DNA of 64,000 nucleotides from Cytophagales bacterium (GTDB lineage: Bacteria; Pseudomonadota; Gammaproteobacteria; Burkholderiales; Burkholderiaceae_C). Numbering within the stretch: the stretch's first letter is position 1; each line of letters begins with the position of its first letter. The stretch covers positions 1 through 64,000 of the forward strand of contig JASGCK010000001.1 of the NCBI GenBank assembly GCA_030054145.1, given 5' to 3'. Below, piece after piece: positions 51,789 through 59,508 of this stretch. Below the pieces are notes generated by a model. That model did not search any database. It saw only the letters and a list, made by a program, of their open reading frames with translations, and was not told where the DNA came from. Both the position numbers and the translations under genes were made by a program.

Positions 51789-52775
51789 TTATTTCAGCCA
51801 ACCGCGCCTGCGGAAGTACCACATCGGGACGAGCGCACTGGCAAGCATAAGTGCAATGGCCGCAGGATAGCCCCATGTGCTTTCCAACTCGGGCATATAT
51901 TTAAAGTTCATGCCGTAAATGCTGGCAATAAGCGTTGGCGGTAACAGCGCCACGCTAGCTACCGAGAAGATTTTGATGATCTTGTTTTGGTTGATGTTGA
52001 TGAAGCCAACCGTGGCATCCATCAAGAAGTTAATCTTGTCGAACAAAAATGCGGTATGCGAGTCGAGTGAATCGATGTCGCGCAAAATCTGCCGCGCTTC
52101 TTCGTATTGATCGGTGCCTAGCATTTTGCTTCGCATCATAAAACTCACAGCGCGGCGTGTGTCCATCACGTTACGCCTGATGCGGCCATTCATGTCCTCT
52201 TGCCGCGCGATATTGCCCAGCACCACGCTGGCGATCTCGTCGGTCACGTTGCCCGCCAGCACTTGCTTGCTGGTTTCTTCTAGCGCGTCATGGATGCCCT
52301 CTAGCGTGTCGGCAGAGTATTCAGCGTCAGCATCAAAGAGTTTGAGTAGTACGTCTTTTGCGTCTTCAATCAGGCCTGGCATACGCCGCGCACGCATTCT
52401 GAGTAAGCGAAAAACGGGTACATCTTCTTCGTGAATGGAAAACAGCACGCCTTTGCTTTTAAGTTGGTCGTTGTGCTGATTCAAAATAAACGCCACCCGC
52501 ACGGTGTGTGAAGCCTCATTGTCGGTCAGTAAAAAGTCAGATCGAATGTGCAAATCGCCGTTATCTTCTTCGTAAAAACGGGCGGATTCTTCGATGTCCT
52601 CGTCCATCGCGTCTTCGGGGATGGAGAGTCCAAAATACTGCGCAACCCAGCGTTTTTCTTCAACCGTGGGAGACTCAAGATCAACCCAAATGGGGTGAAA
52701 CTGTGACAGCTCTTCTAAGGATTCAATCTCTTCTTGAAAGAGGCGACCGTTGGCGAGTGTGAAGATGTTTAGCAT
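51789..52775 (-). CDS. corA: CorA-family magnesium/cobalt transporter
   Basis: The 328-residue protein has a large acidic cytoplasmic domain and two C-terminal membrane segments. The signature YGMNFKYMPELE lies between them (residues 287-298), and the basic tail FRRRGW ends the protein. It forms a pentameric Mg2+ channel. The region of residues 55-75 (EDAMDEDIEESARFYEEDNG) is rich in acids, as in the family. Confidence 0.95.
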   Translation of the reverse strand: MLNIFTLANGRLFQEEIESLEELSQFHPIWVDLESPTVEEKRWVAQYFGLSIPEDAMDEDIEESARFYEEDNGDLHIRSDFLLTDNEASHTVRVAFILNQHNDQLKSKGVLFSIHEEDVPVFRLLRMRARRMPGLIEDAKDVLLKLFDADAEYSADTLEGIHDALEETSKQVLAGNVTDEIASVVLGNIARQEDMNGRIRRNVMDTRRAVSFMMRSKMLGTDQYEEARQILRDIDSLDSHTAFLFDKINFLMDATVGFININQNKIIKIFSVASVALLPPTLIASIYGMNFKYMPELESTWGYPAAIALMLASALVPMWYFRRRGWLK

Positions 52776-52916
52776 ATGACCCGCCTCCTCGAAAACTAGG
52801 ATTCTATGCCAACTTCATGACTTGCAAAATTTCAAATCATGGGGCAAAGTGTGCGCGTGTTTGCAAATAGGTTGCAAGCATTTTTAAATGTGATTTCAAT
52901 ACGAGGAGCCCGTTTT

Positions 52917-53249
52917 ATGAGTCTCAAAATCAGTGGACACCATCTTGAAGTAACCCCAGCCATGCAGGCTTATGTCAACGATAAGTTTGTGCGCATTAGC
53001 AGGCATTTTGATCAAATTGGTGACATTAAAGTCTTACTGAGTATTGAGAACGAAAAAGAAAAACAGCGACGACAACACGCCGAGTGCCGAATTCACGTCA
53101 AAGGACATGACTTTTTTGCCGAGACTGCACACGCTGATTTATACGCTGCGGTTGACTTGCTGGTAGATAAAATTGATCATCAAATTGGTAAACATAAAAC
53201 GAAGGTTCAAGAACATCACCATATGGCTGTTAAAAGATTGGTTGAGTAG
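52917..53249 (+). CDS. hpf: Short ribosome hibernation promoting factor
   Basis: The protein is 110 residues from ATG 52917 (MSLKISGHHLEVTPAMQAYV). It has the single S30AE domain with NDKFVRISRHFDQIGDIKVL, HAECRIHVKGHDFFAETAHA and DLYAAVDLLVDKIDHQIGKH. It lacks the C-terminal dimerisation domain of long HPF. It binds the 30S decoding centre and promotes 100S dimers in stationary phase. In relatives it usually lies next to rpoN; here a terminator follows, so it is probably monocistronic. Confidence 0.95.
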   Translation: MSLKISGHHLEVTPAMQAYVNDKFVRISRHFDQIGDIKVLLSIENEKEKQRRQHAECRIHVKGHDFFAETAHADLYAAVDLLVDKIDHQIGKHKTKVQEHHHMAVKRLVE

Positions 53250-53279
53250 CTGAGGAAGGGTCAATAGCGCTTTAAACTA

Positions 53280-53323
53280 AACTAAAGGTCACCCGCTTCA
53301 CAAGAGCGCGTGACTTTTTAGTT
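53280..53323 (+). terminator. Terminator downstream of hpf
   Basis: AACTAAAGGTCAC (53280-53292) pairs with GTGACTTTTTAGTT (53310-53323), giving a long stem with a T-run, 31 bases past the hpf stop. The next gene starts only 24 bases later. Confidence 0.75.
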
Positions 53324-53346
53324 TGGTTGCGAATGAGGAACCCCGT

Positions 53347-53895
53347 ATGAACTCGTCAGAAATAGCCCATTTACTATTAACCCCCGATGCCTTAGTGACG
53401 CTCTCGTTGCAAGACGCGCAAACGGTTGCAGGTTATATGACGGTGTCTAAGCGGCCTGAAGGCGCTGTTATTTTTGAGGCCAATCGAGTCGATATCCCCA
53501 ATGACTATATGCTGCTAGTGTTAAGCGGCGATGTGCTGATTGAGGCGGATAGCTTGGGTGATAACGCCGTAGTCGTCACTATTTTGAGTGTGGGGCATTT
53601 AATTGGTGAGATGAGTGTGCTGGATGGCGCGCCAAGGTCGGCCACTTGCACTGCGCAGACCGATGTGGAAGTTGCCATGCTAACGGGCGCAGCGCTGGAG
53701 CGGCTGCTGGCGGCGCACCCCAGCATTGGCGCCAGATTTGTGTTGGCGATTGCCAAGCGCTTGGCAGATCGCGTTCGCTTGAATAATCACAAGTTACTTA
53801 TTCTTAGTAAAGTCAATCAAGCGATGCAGCAAGAAATTGATGTGAAATCTCGCAAGCGCAGCAAGCATCGCTTTATCGCATCGTCCGATGTTTAA
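53347..53895 (+). CDS. Cyclic-nucleotide-binding domain protein without DNA-binding domain
   Basis: The protein is 182 residues from ATG 53347 behind GAGGAA. The CNMP-binding beta-barrel spans about residues 25-145: GYMTVSKRPEGAVIFEANRV, LVLSGDVLIEADSLGDNAVV, VGHLIGEMSVLDGAPRSATC and EVAMLTGAALERLLAAHPSI. The GEMS...PRSATC segment is the phosphate-binding cassette. The C-terminus (KVNQAMQQEIDVKSRKRSKH) is basic with no helix-turn-helix, unlike CRP. It overlaps the next gene by 8 bp. Its role is unknown; it probably senses a nucleotide messenger for a partner protein. Confidence 0.88.
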   Translation: MNSSEIAHLLLTPDALVTLSLQDAQTVAGYMTVSKRPEGAVIFEANRVDIPNDYMLLVLSGDVLIEADSLGDNAVVVTILSVGHLIGEMSVLDGAPRSATCTAQTDVEVAMLTGAALERLLAAHPSIGARFVLAIAKRLADRVRLNNHKLLILSKVNQAMQQEIDVKSRKRSKHRFIASSDV

Positions 53896-54865
53896 CCACA
53901 TCGAGACGATTTGGGCGGCCAAAGCCGCTTGGCCGCATCCCAAGCATCAACCCGTGATCTATCGCCGTGAGCGGCTCTGTGCGCCCGATGGCGATTTTAT
54001 TGACGTCGATTTTTTAGTCCATGAGACGGAGGCGGATAACGCGCAGTCGCGTCCCTTGTGGGTGATGTTTCATGGGCTGGAAGGTTCTTCGCAAAGCCAT
54101 TACGCACGTGCCTTTGCGCGCTATGCGCAAGATCACGGTTTGAATTTTTGTGTGCCCCATTTCAGAGGCTGTAGTGGTGAGCTCAACCTTGCGCCTCGCG
54201 CGTATCACAGCGGTGATTACGAAGAGATTGATTGGATCTTGCGTCGATTAACGGACGACTATGCGGGCGCGGTGTACGCCGTTGGCATCTCACTTGGCGG
54301 CAATGCGCTGATGCGCTGGGCGGGCGAGGTTGGCACGGGCGCAGCGCAAGTTGTTGGCGGCGCTATTTCGATTTGCTCGCCGCTAGACCTTGCGGCGAGT
54401 GGCTTTCATATAGGACGCGGACTGAATCGGCATCTTTACACCCCGATGTTTTTGCGCACCATGAAGCCGCGTGCGCTACAAAAATTAGCGCAATATCCCT
54501 CCTTGTTTGATAAGCGCCGCCTGCTAGCAAGTCGTAATTTATATGAGTTTGATAATGTATTTACGGCTCCGCTGCATGGCTTTAAAAATACCGATGACTA
54601 CTGGACTCGCGCCAGCGCTAAGCCGCATTTGGCTAGCGTGCGCGTCCCCGCTTTGGCGATTAACGCTTTAAACGATCCATTTATTCCAAGGCATTCCCTG
54701 CCCAAGGCCGAGGACGTAGGTAACTACGTACAACTGTGGCAGCCTAAACATGGTGGTCATGTGGGCTTTGCTACCGATTATTTGAAGAGCTTTCCCGGAC
54801 ATCTGCAAACCTTGCCGCGCGTGGTCGATGAGTTTTTTCGATTAGGAGTTATTCCGCATGGATGA
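53888..54865 (+). CDS. Alpha/beta hydrolase, YheT family
   Basis: The 325-residue protein has RPLWVMFHGLEGSSQSHYAR, FCVPHFRGCSGELNLAPRAY, the nucleophile elbow VGISLGGNALMRWAGE (Ser in GISLGG), an Asp in NALNDPFIP and a His in KHGGHVGF. The order and spacing fit the YheT carboxylesterase group. The substrate is not known. It overlaps its upstream neighbour by 8 bp and the downstream gene by 8 bp, so it is a tight operon. Confidence 0.92.
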   Translation: MFNHIETIWAAKAAWPHPKHQPVIYRRERLCAPDGDFIDVDFLVHETEADNAQSRPLWVMFHGLEGSSQSHYARAFARYAQDHGLNFCVPHFRGCSGELNLAPRAYHSGDYEEIDWILRRLTDDYAGAVYAVGISLGGNALMRWAGEVGTGAAQVVGGAISICSPLDLAASGFHIGRGLNRHLYTPMFLRTMKPRALQKLAQYPSLFDKRRLLASRNLYEFDNVFTAPLHGFKNTDDYWTRASAKPHLASVRVPALAINALNDPFIPRHSLPKAEDVGNYVQLWQPKHGGHVGFATDYLKSFPGHLQTLPRVVDEFFRLGVIPHG

Positions 54866-55373
54866 CATCGTTAAGCAAGCAATGGCGAAGTGGCCAAACG
54901 TGCCGCATTGCTACGGCTGGCTTGGGCTGGACACGCGCGGCGATTGGTATATGCGCGATGATCGCGTACAAGCCTTGGGTAGCTTTCGGGATGCTTGTTT
55001 GCGCGGCGATAAAAAAGCCAAAGGCTCACGGCTCGAGCATGAAAAACTGATTGCTTTCATTGGACGAAACTACGCCAGCGAGCGCGATGCGCAAGGCGTA
55101 GAGCATTGGTTTTTTCAAAACGGTCCGCAGCGCGTGTACGTTGATCTAGCGGACACACCCTACATCTGGCGATTGCATTTGATCAAAGAAAATCAGCAAT
55201 GCCGTGTTGAGGTTAGGTCACACACAGGCGCGGTGACGGAGTTTCAATCGATACAGATCAGCGATGATGGCCGCGTGTACCTCACGACAGCTTTAGGTTT
55301 TGGTTTGGTGCACACGCAAGATGTGCACATGGTTGCCGAAGCCCTAGAACTTGGGCTTTGGCAGATTACTTAG
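54858..55373 (+). CDS. Conserved hypothetical protein
   Basis: The 171-residue soluble protein starts MDDIVKQAMAKWPNVPHCYG and continues WLGLDTRGDWYMRDD. GSRLEHEKLIAFIGRNYASE and QNGPQRVYVDLADTPYIWRL lie in the middle, and ALGFGLVHTQDVHMVAEALE near the end. I recognise it as a conserved betaproteobacterial type but cannot give a function. The overlap with the YheT-like hydrolase implies cotranslation. Its stop overlaps that of the convergent cytochrome c by 8 bp. Confidence 0.8.
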   Translation: MDDIVKQAMAKWPNVPHCYGWLGLDTRGDWYMRDDRVQALGSFRDACLRGDKKAKGSRLEHEKLIAFIGRNYASERDAQGVEHWFFQNGPQRVYVDLADTPYIWRLHLIKENQQCRVEVRSHTGAVTEFQSIQISDDGRVYLTTALGFGLVHTQDVHMVAEALELGLWQIT

Positions 55374-55902
55374 CAGCGGCTTCGGGTGTAGGTGCTGGAC
55401 GATCTGGTATGGCAAATTTAGCGCCGTTCGCGTTCGCCATAAACACCACAGCACGGCCAATTTCCACATCGTCAAAATCGCCACCGCCTTGTGCGCCCAT
55501 ATTGCCTTTGCCTTTGAGAGCCGAGGTTAAGAGTGCCTCATAACCCTTGCCAATACGAGCGCTCCATGCACCTTTTTCTTGATATTTAGGCGCACCAGCA
55601 GCGCCAGAGCCGTGGCACGCAATACATTGGGTTGCATAGACTTTTTCACCAGTCGCCAAAGGCGCATTGCCATCTTTAACTTCGACCGTGCCAATTTTTG
55701 CAATGCGCTGCTCAACCACTTTGGGCTCGTTGTTCGCGCCTGCAATCGGCTTAAATTGCGTCACAACAAAATAAGCCAATCCAATGATGGCAAATACAGG
55801 GACGACAAAAGAAAAAATGATCATCAGCAAGAATTGCTTGGGCGTTTTAACAGGGCCTGTATGGTCTTCAGTGTGTTCGGATGTTTGATGATTTGCGCTC
55901 AT
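55366..55902 (-). CDS. Membrane-anchored c5-type cytochrome c
   Basis: The protein is 178 residues from ATG 55902. A membrane segment lies at about residues 24-46 (FLLMIIFSFVVPVFAIIGLA). A c-type haem site CIACHGSG is near residue 97, and the distal Met lies in VVFMANANGAKF. This is the layout of cytochrome c5-like (CccB) electron carriers. It would deliver electrons in the periplasm. The C-terminal tail is Pro/Ala-rich (RPAPTPEAAAK). Its upstream region shares the gap with the tRNA-Arg gene. Confidence 0.92.
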   Translation of the reverse strand: MSANHQTSEHTEDHTGPVKTPKQFLLMIIFSFVVPVFAIIGLAYFVVTQFKPIAGANNEPKVVEQRIAKIGTVEVKDGNAPLATGEKVYATQCIACHGSGAAGAPKYQEKGAWSARIGKGYEALLTSALKGKGNMGAQGGGDFDDVEIGRAVVFMANANGAKFAIPDRPAPTPEAAAK

Positions 55903-55961
55903 AGCGGTCAATTTTTGAGATAAATGGGGAAATAAATAGAGAAAACTAACCCTCAATTATA

Positions 55962-55975
55962 AGGGGCTAGCCCCT
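55962..55975. promoter_or_regulatory. Perfect 14-bp palindrome upstream of tRNA-Arg
   Basis: AGGGGCTAGCCCCT reads the same on both strands. It lies between the cytochrome c start and the tRNA. TACAAT at 55974-55979, 18 bases before the tRNA, fits a -10 box that touches the palindrome. It could be an operator or only part of the promoter. Confidence 0.4.
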
Positions 55976-55996
55976 ACAATTAGCAGCTTGCAGTGT

Positions 55997-56072
55997 GCGG
56001 CTGTAGCTCAGTGGATAGAGTATTGGCCTCCGAAGCCAAGGGTCGTGGGTTCGATCCCCGCCAGCCGCACCA
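55997..56072 (+). tRNA. tRNA-Arg (anticodon CCG)
   Basis: The 76-nt cloverleaf has acceptor GCGGCTG (55997-56003) paired with CAGCCGC (56062-56068) and an encoded ACCA end. The D-arm region is AGCTCAGTGGATAGAGT. The anticodon stem TTGGC/GCCAA holds the loop CTCCGAA with anticodon CCG. The T-loop GTTCGATC is canonical. It reads the CGG arginine codon. Its 3' end serves as the integration target of the adjacent islands. Confidence 0.97.
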
Positions 56073-56073
56073 A
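56056..56073. repeat. Attachment-site copy 1, inside tRNA-Arg 3' end
   Basis: CCCCGCCAGCCGCACCAA recurs exactly at 58928-58945 and 60351-60368. This copy belongs to the intact tRNA (T-arm and acceptor end). It is the presumed attL of the tandem islands. Confidence 0.88.
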
Positions 56074-56081
56074 GAATGCAT

Positions 56082-56115
56082 AAGCCTTTGATTCGTCAAA
56101 GGCTTTTTGCTTTTT
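56082..56115 (+). terminator. Terminator of tRNA-Arg
   Basis: AAGCCTTTGA (56082-56091), a TTCG tetraloop and TCAAAGGCTT (56096-56105) are followed by T-runs. It is 9 bases past the tRNA. A degenerate echo of the left arm (ATAAGTCTTTGATTC) follows attachment copy 2, so the duplicated target extends past the tRNA. Confidence 0.85.
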
Positions 56116-56140
56116 AACGCAGGCGCGGGGTCACGAGTAG

Positions 56141-56263
56141 GTGTCCCGAGTGATTAAAGTCCCACGATTAAAACAAAACCGTCACGGTGTCTATCCCCTT
56201 CGCGTCCATCAGCGCGAGGGTGGCAAACTGGTAGGGTGCCAGCACCCCACGCGCACATCATGA
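56141..56263 (+). pseudogene. Tyrosine integrase N-terminal relic 1
   Basis: From GTG 56141 the frame reads MSRVIKVPRLKQNRHGVYPL and continues RVHQ before diverging, with a stop at 56261. The first 22 residues match the same region of the second relic at 59011 almost exactly. Such an arm-binding start is typical of tRNA-targeting integrases. It begins 68 bases after attachment copy 1. Everything after about 25 codons is lost. Confidence 0.7.
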
Positions 56264-56805
56264 TCTCGGAGCGGGTGAATGACGGCATCCCCCGCAACGC
56301 CTCGACATGGTTCAGGCGATCCAACAGCAAAAACCCAAAGGACGGCGGCGCGGTAAAGACACAGGAACTCAAAACCAAAAAGTGGTTGTTTGAGATACGG
56401 CGCAAGTGGGCGGATTACTGCAATACCGTATTGGAGGGCAGGGCTTGGATTGATCATCGAAGCCTAATTATGAAATACATCGAGCGCATCATTGCAAAGA
56501 TTTTCGACAACCAGCGCCGAATCTGGGAAAACGAAATGACGCTATTGACCGAACAAACGGAGCGCATGAAAGCCGACACCGAGCGCATGAGAGCCGAGGC
56601 AGGGCGGCGAATGTGTGTGGAGATCACCATCATTGAAAGCCGCCCATGCCAAGGAGGTCGTAAAGTTCGTAACGCTGGAAAATTGCGAACTTTAGCGCTC
56701 TTTGACTATGTGGTTTTTGAAAAAGATGACGTTCACTTTGTCAATTCTGGCAGCACAAAAGCAAAGAACGCCCCAGTGACAAAAATCGCCACGCTGACTC
56801 CATAA
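56236..56805 (+). pseudogene. Scrambled frame with a possible MobA/MobL relaxase fragment
   Basis: The 189-codon open frame has a composite look. Codons 50-77 (KKWLFEIRRKWADYCNTVLE followed by GRAWIDHRSL) resemble the MobA/MobL motif in which WA...N..L...RIDHRSL follows the catalytic domain. A coiled stretch with the repeats ERMKADTERMRAE follows. The frame ends inside the convergent MerT-like gene. It looks like debris of a mobilisable element rather than a working gene. A 9-bp inverted repeat TAAAGTTCG/CGAACTTTA (56661-56694) lies in its second half and may be the 3' hairpin of the MerT-like transcript. Confidence 0.4.
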
Positions 56806-57110
56806 ATCCACAGCGACATACGGCGCGTTTTGGTACACGCCGCAGCCAATACGGGATCAATAGGGCAAGGTGCAAAGCGGTTACGCCACTGCATATAACC
56901 GCTGAGTGCCAGCATGACGGCGCAAAAGCCAAAGACCCATTCTTTATATTCACTGAGCACCACCAAGCTGGGCACGGTTGCCACGAGTCCTGCCAGTGCC
57001 GCACCTGCCCCTAGGGACACGAACAGCGCAGGCAAGGCACAACAAACCAATGTTCCCGTGCTGGTAAACAACGAGAACCACGACGTGAGGTAGTTACGTT
57101 GGATGCTCAT
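56733..57110 (-). CDS. MerT-like metal transport membrane protein
   Basis: The 125-residue protein has three hydrophobic segments. A Cys pair in the first (TGTLVCCALPALFVSLGAGA) and Cys residues in the loop before the last (FAPCPIDPVLAAACTKTRRM) match the MerT layout, which passes Hg2+ inward. Relatives linked to copper genes also exist, so the metal is uncertain. The start overlaps the stop of the MerP-like gene by 4 bp. It is the last gene of the leftward five-gene metal cluster. Confidence 0.8.
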   Translation of the reverse strand: MSIQRNYLTSWFSLFTSTGTLVCCALPALFVSLGAGAALAGLVATVPSLVVLSEYKEWVFGFCAVMLALSGYMQWRNRFAPCPIDPVLAAACTKTRRMSLWIYGVSVAIFVTGAFFAFVLPELTK

Positions 57111-57442
57111 TTTTTGCCTTTTGCGTCTGCCTTGACGGCTGCAATAGTACGATCCGTGTCTTCGACTTTCGTCACGTCATAGCCTGCGTCTTTGATTTCG
57201 CTTTGTAACAATGTTTTATCCAACGTCATGCCGTCTTTGGCTTCGACTGCGACGATTTTCTTTTTCAAATCGACAAACACGCCTTTAATTTCGGGTAACT
57301 TTGAGAGGCGTTTTTCGATGCCTTGGGCACAAAACGCGCACACCATGCCATTGACCGTGAGGACGGTGGTGGTTGCAAATGTGAGGCTAGACAATCCCAC
57401 CAAAGTGAGGGCGACAGTGATTTTTTTGATTGAATTTTTCAT
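57107..57442 (-). CDS. Periplasmic heavy-metal-associated (MerP-like) protein
   Basis: The protein is 111 residues from ATG 57442, behind a GGAG site. A signal peptide (KKITVALTLVGLSSLTFA) precedes an HMA domain with the metal motif VNGMVCAFCAQGIEKRLSKL (C-x2-C). A KAGYDV-type end (EIKDAGYDVTKVED) follows. Such domains bind Hg(II), Cu(I) or similar ions. It pairs with the MerT-like gene it overlaps. Binding of copper is plausible given the CusF-like gene in the same run. Confidence 0.88.
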   Translation of the reverse strand: MKNSIKKITVALTLVGLSSLTFATTTVLTVNGMVCAFCAQGIEKRLSKLPEIKGVFVDLKKKIVAVEAKDGMTLDKTLLQSEIKDAGYDVTKVEDTDRTIAAVKADAKGKK

Positions 57443-57456
57443 AATAAACTCCAAAA

Positions 57457-58107
57457 TTAAAAGATATACATAAAGTTGAAACGGGCTTGTTTGTCGGTAG
57501 AGACACCCGCTTCGATGAAATAACGGTTATGGATTAAGCGCAGCATGGGCGTGATCTCGGTTTTATCCGAAAGCCCTTTCATGCGCCGTGCTTCGAGAAT
57601 GAACCACGGTTGCACTTCGTCGTAGTCCACTTCATAGAAGGAAAACCCCGCACGCATCGAAGAGTAATCGTGGTTAATGTCCTTGGTACGGTAAAGCCGT
57701 GCCGCTGTGGCGAAGTAGAGGCGCGTGGTCTCATAGTCGAACTGAATCCCAGGACTGAGCAGGGTGCGTGTACCATCAAAGTTATTTCCTTTGACCGCAC
57801 TAAGCCCCCCTACAAGCCACAGATTCGCTTGCGCTTCGGGTAAGTTCCAACGCTTTGCCAAATGCGTGTAGGTCAGACCCACAGCTTCACGGGTCAGACG
57901 TTTGTCGTCCGAACGCATGTAAACAACTTCGCTGCCTATGGCATCTTTGCTAGTGATGGCATAGTTCACAAACACTTCACGCCAATTGGTCGAAAAATCG
58001 CCCATGGACATGGTGCTTTCTTTGAACCCCATCGGCCCCGCGAAGACTGGCAATGCCATCAATAGACCGAGCAGGCTCCCCACAAGTTTCACAAGACGCA
58101 GCTTCAT
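57457..58107 (-). CDS. Predicted outer-membrane beta-barrel protein in the metal cluster
   Basis: The 216-residue protein has a signal peptide (RLVKLVGSLLGLLMALPVFA). Alternating aromatic and polar strands follow (WREVFVNYAITSKDAIGSEV, LYFATAARLYRTKDI), and the C-terminus is RFNFMYIF with a terminal Phe, as in outer-membrane barrels. I do not know a named family. Similar proteins sit in copper-resistance clusters. Its start overlaps the stop of the CusF-like gene by 4 bp. Confidence 0.75.
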   Translation of the reverse strand: MKLRLVKLVGSLLGLLMALPVFAGPMGFKESTMSMGDFSTNWREVFVNYAITSKDAIGSEVVYMRSDDKRLTREAVGLTYTHLAKRWNLPEAQANLWLVGGLSAVKGNNFDGTRTLLSPGIQFDYETTRLYFATAARLYRTKDINHDYSSMRAGFSFYEVDYDEVQPWFILEARRMKGLSDKTEITPMLRLIHNRYFIEAGVSTDKQARFNFMYIF

Positions 58108-58448
58108 TTTGCCTTCTCCATCGCGTCAATGAACAAACGATCGCCTTGTTCTTTGACAGTGAACCGCACAGAGTCACCGACTTTGAACTTGCCAAGCGTT
58201 GCGGCATCCGCGACTTTAAACGGCATGGTCATGGCTTCCATGCCGATGCTTTTGATGCGCTGATGTTTGAGCGTCACGTTGGCGGTTTCGGCATCCATTT
58301 TGACAATCTTGCCGCGTGTCCATTCCATGTGTGCGCCATGATGCGCGTGGGATTGAGTCGCAGAGTGCGATCTATCCTGTGCCCAAGCCGCAGAAGGAAA
58401 AACAACGGGCATGGCAAGGGCAACGACCAAATATCTAAAATTTTTCAT
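58104..58448 (-). CDS. CusF-like periplasmic copper-binding protein
   Basis: The protein is 114 residues from ATG 58448 with a GGAG site. A signal peptide ends at AWAQ. A His-rich stretch (RSHSATQSHAHHGAHMEW) follows, then the small barrel with VKMDAETANVTLKHQRIKSI and MEAMTMPFKV. The CusF Cu(I) site uses His, Met-x-Met and a Trp; H in LKHQRI, MTM and candidate Trp residues are present. It would pass Cu(I) to an export pump, but no pump is in this island. Confidence 0.88.
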   Translation of the reverse strand: MKNFRYLVVALAMPVVFPSAAWAQDRSHSATQSHAHHGAHMEWTRGKIVKMDAETANVTLKHQRIKSIGMEAMTMPFKVADAATLGKFKVGDSVRFTVKEQGDRLFIDAMEKAK

Positions 58449-58520
58449 AATTATCTCCAATAGCGTGAACTGATAGTTCACAAGAACCCGCAAAATGCGG
58501 ACGAACTAAGGCTAGGGAGA

Positions 58521-58859
58521 TTAGAGAATGGGCGGTTTGACGGGGAGCGTAAGGGTTGCGCTCACGTAAGAAACAGATAAACCAATGGGTTTATCTTCCG
58601 ACACCACAGGGGCGGTAGGCAACGCCATCGCAGGAAGCAGGGCACTCGTCAAGCTGCACATCGCCTGACAAACCGCAGGGTTGCTACAGCACCCGTCATC
58701 TGAAACCGCAGGTTTTTCACCATTGTGGCACGGCATTGCAGTTTGAACCATATCCATTGCCATCACTCTAGCATTATTCATTTTGGAGACCATCAACCCC
58801 GCTGCAAAGCTTTGCAGTGGGAGCAAGCAGACCAAAAGGATGATTAAAAAGCGACGCAT
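58521..58859 (-). CDS. Small exported Cys/Met-rich protein (DUF2946-like)
   Basis: The protein is 112 residues from ATG 58859 behind AGGGG. A signal segment (FLIILLVCLLPLQSFAAG) is followed by Met-rich (SKMNNARVMAMDMVQTAMPC) and Cys-rich (DDGCCSNPAVCQAMCSL) parts. This fits small copper-associated exported proteins such as DUF2946. It is the first gene of the leftward copper/mercury-like cluster. Its promoter would lie next to attachment copy 2. Confidence 0.7.
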   Translation of the reverse strand: MRRFLIILLVCLLPLQSFAAGLMVSKMNNARVMAMDMVQTAMPCHNGEKPAVSDDGCCSNPAVCQAMCSLTSALLPAMALPTAPVVSEDKPIGLSVSYVSATLTLPVKPPIL

Positions 58860-58927
58860 GCTGCCCCTTATAGCACAAATCCAATGGATGTCATCCATAA
58901 GAGCTTGCTGCACGCGGCAAAATTTGA

Positions 58928-58945
58928 CCCCGCCAGCCGCACCAA
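58928..58945. repeat. Attachment-site copy 2 (between the two islands)
   Basis: An exact 18-bp copy of the tRNA-Arg 3' end. Similarity continues into the following ATAAGTCTTTGATTC, which echoes the tRNA terminator. It separates the metal-resistance segment from the NYN-gene segment and has no tRNA body. Confidence 0.88.
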
Positions 58946-59010
58946 GTTTTATAAGTCTTTGATTCATTATTGCTTTTCGCCTTACTCGTTGGAACTGGTG
59001 TCCCTAGTAG

Positions 59011-59388
59011 GTGTCCCGAGTGATAAAAGTTCCCAGATTAAAGACCAACCGCCACGGCGTTTTTTGCTTACGTGTTTACTTTCGCGAAGGTGAAACCTTG
59101 CGAGAGCGACAGCACAGCCTAGGCACAAAGGACGCGGCAACCGCCCGCGTTTTGGCGTTAAAGTTCAATGAAGCCTTTGAACGGAAACGCGCCATGCTAA
59201 AAATCCCCCGCCTATTACCGCAGTTAGATGACGAGCTTTTAATTGAGGAGTTCCACAGTCGATCCAATATGCCAAAAAACCGCGCCAATGGCTTGCTTAG
59301 ATGCTCAAAAAATTACGAAAGAACGCAGGCTTACCGAGGGCATCAAGCCAAGGTTGTACGCCATCTAAATTTGTTGACGGCAACTTGA
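59011..59388 (+). pseudogene. Tyrosine integrase N-terminal relic 2
   Basis: The frame opens at GTG 59011 with MSRVIKVPRLKTNRHGVFCL and continues RVYFREGETLRERQHSLGTK, then DAATARVLALKFNEAFERKR, a typical integrase arm-binding and early core-binding start. It ends after 125 codons. The catalytic Arg, His and Tyr region is absent. It starts 66 bases after attachment copy 2, mirroring relic 1. Confidence 0.82.
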
Positions 59389-59457
59389 AAAGCTATATAC
59401 AATCTGTGCACAACTCATCTCTTTTGATGCCATTTACTTGGAATTTCACTTGAGACG

Positions 59458-59492
59458 AAAAAGCTGCTGAAAGGCAGCTTTTTCACTTTTTA
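59458..59492 (+). terminator. Terminator-like hairpin just upstream of the NYN gene
   Basis: AAAAAGCTGC (59458-59467) pairs with GCAGCTTTTT (59474-59483), followed by more T residues. It ends 16 bases before the NYN-protein ATG, so it either closes the integrase relic transcript or attenuates the NYN gene. Confidence 0.75.
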
Positions 59493-59508
59493 GAGCCTAA
59501 AAATAACA

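Noticed and set aside
58928-58945. Second and third tRNA-like matches (also 60351-60368)
   Set aside because: Only the 3' end of the tRNA is present, with no D-arm or anticodon arm; they are attachment-site copies.
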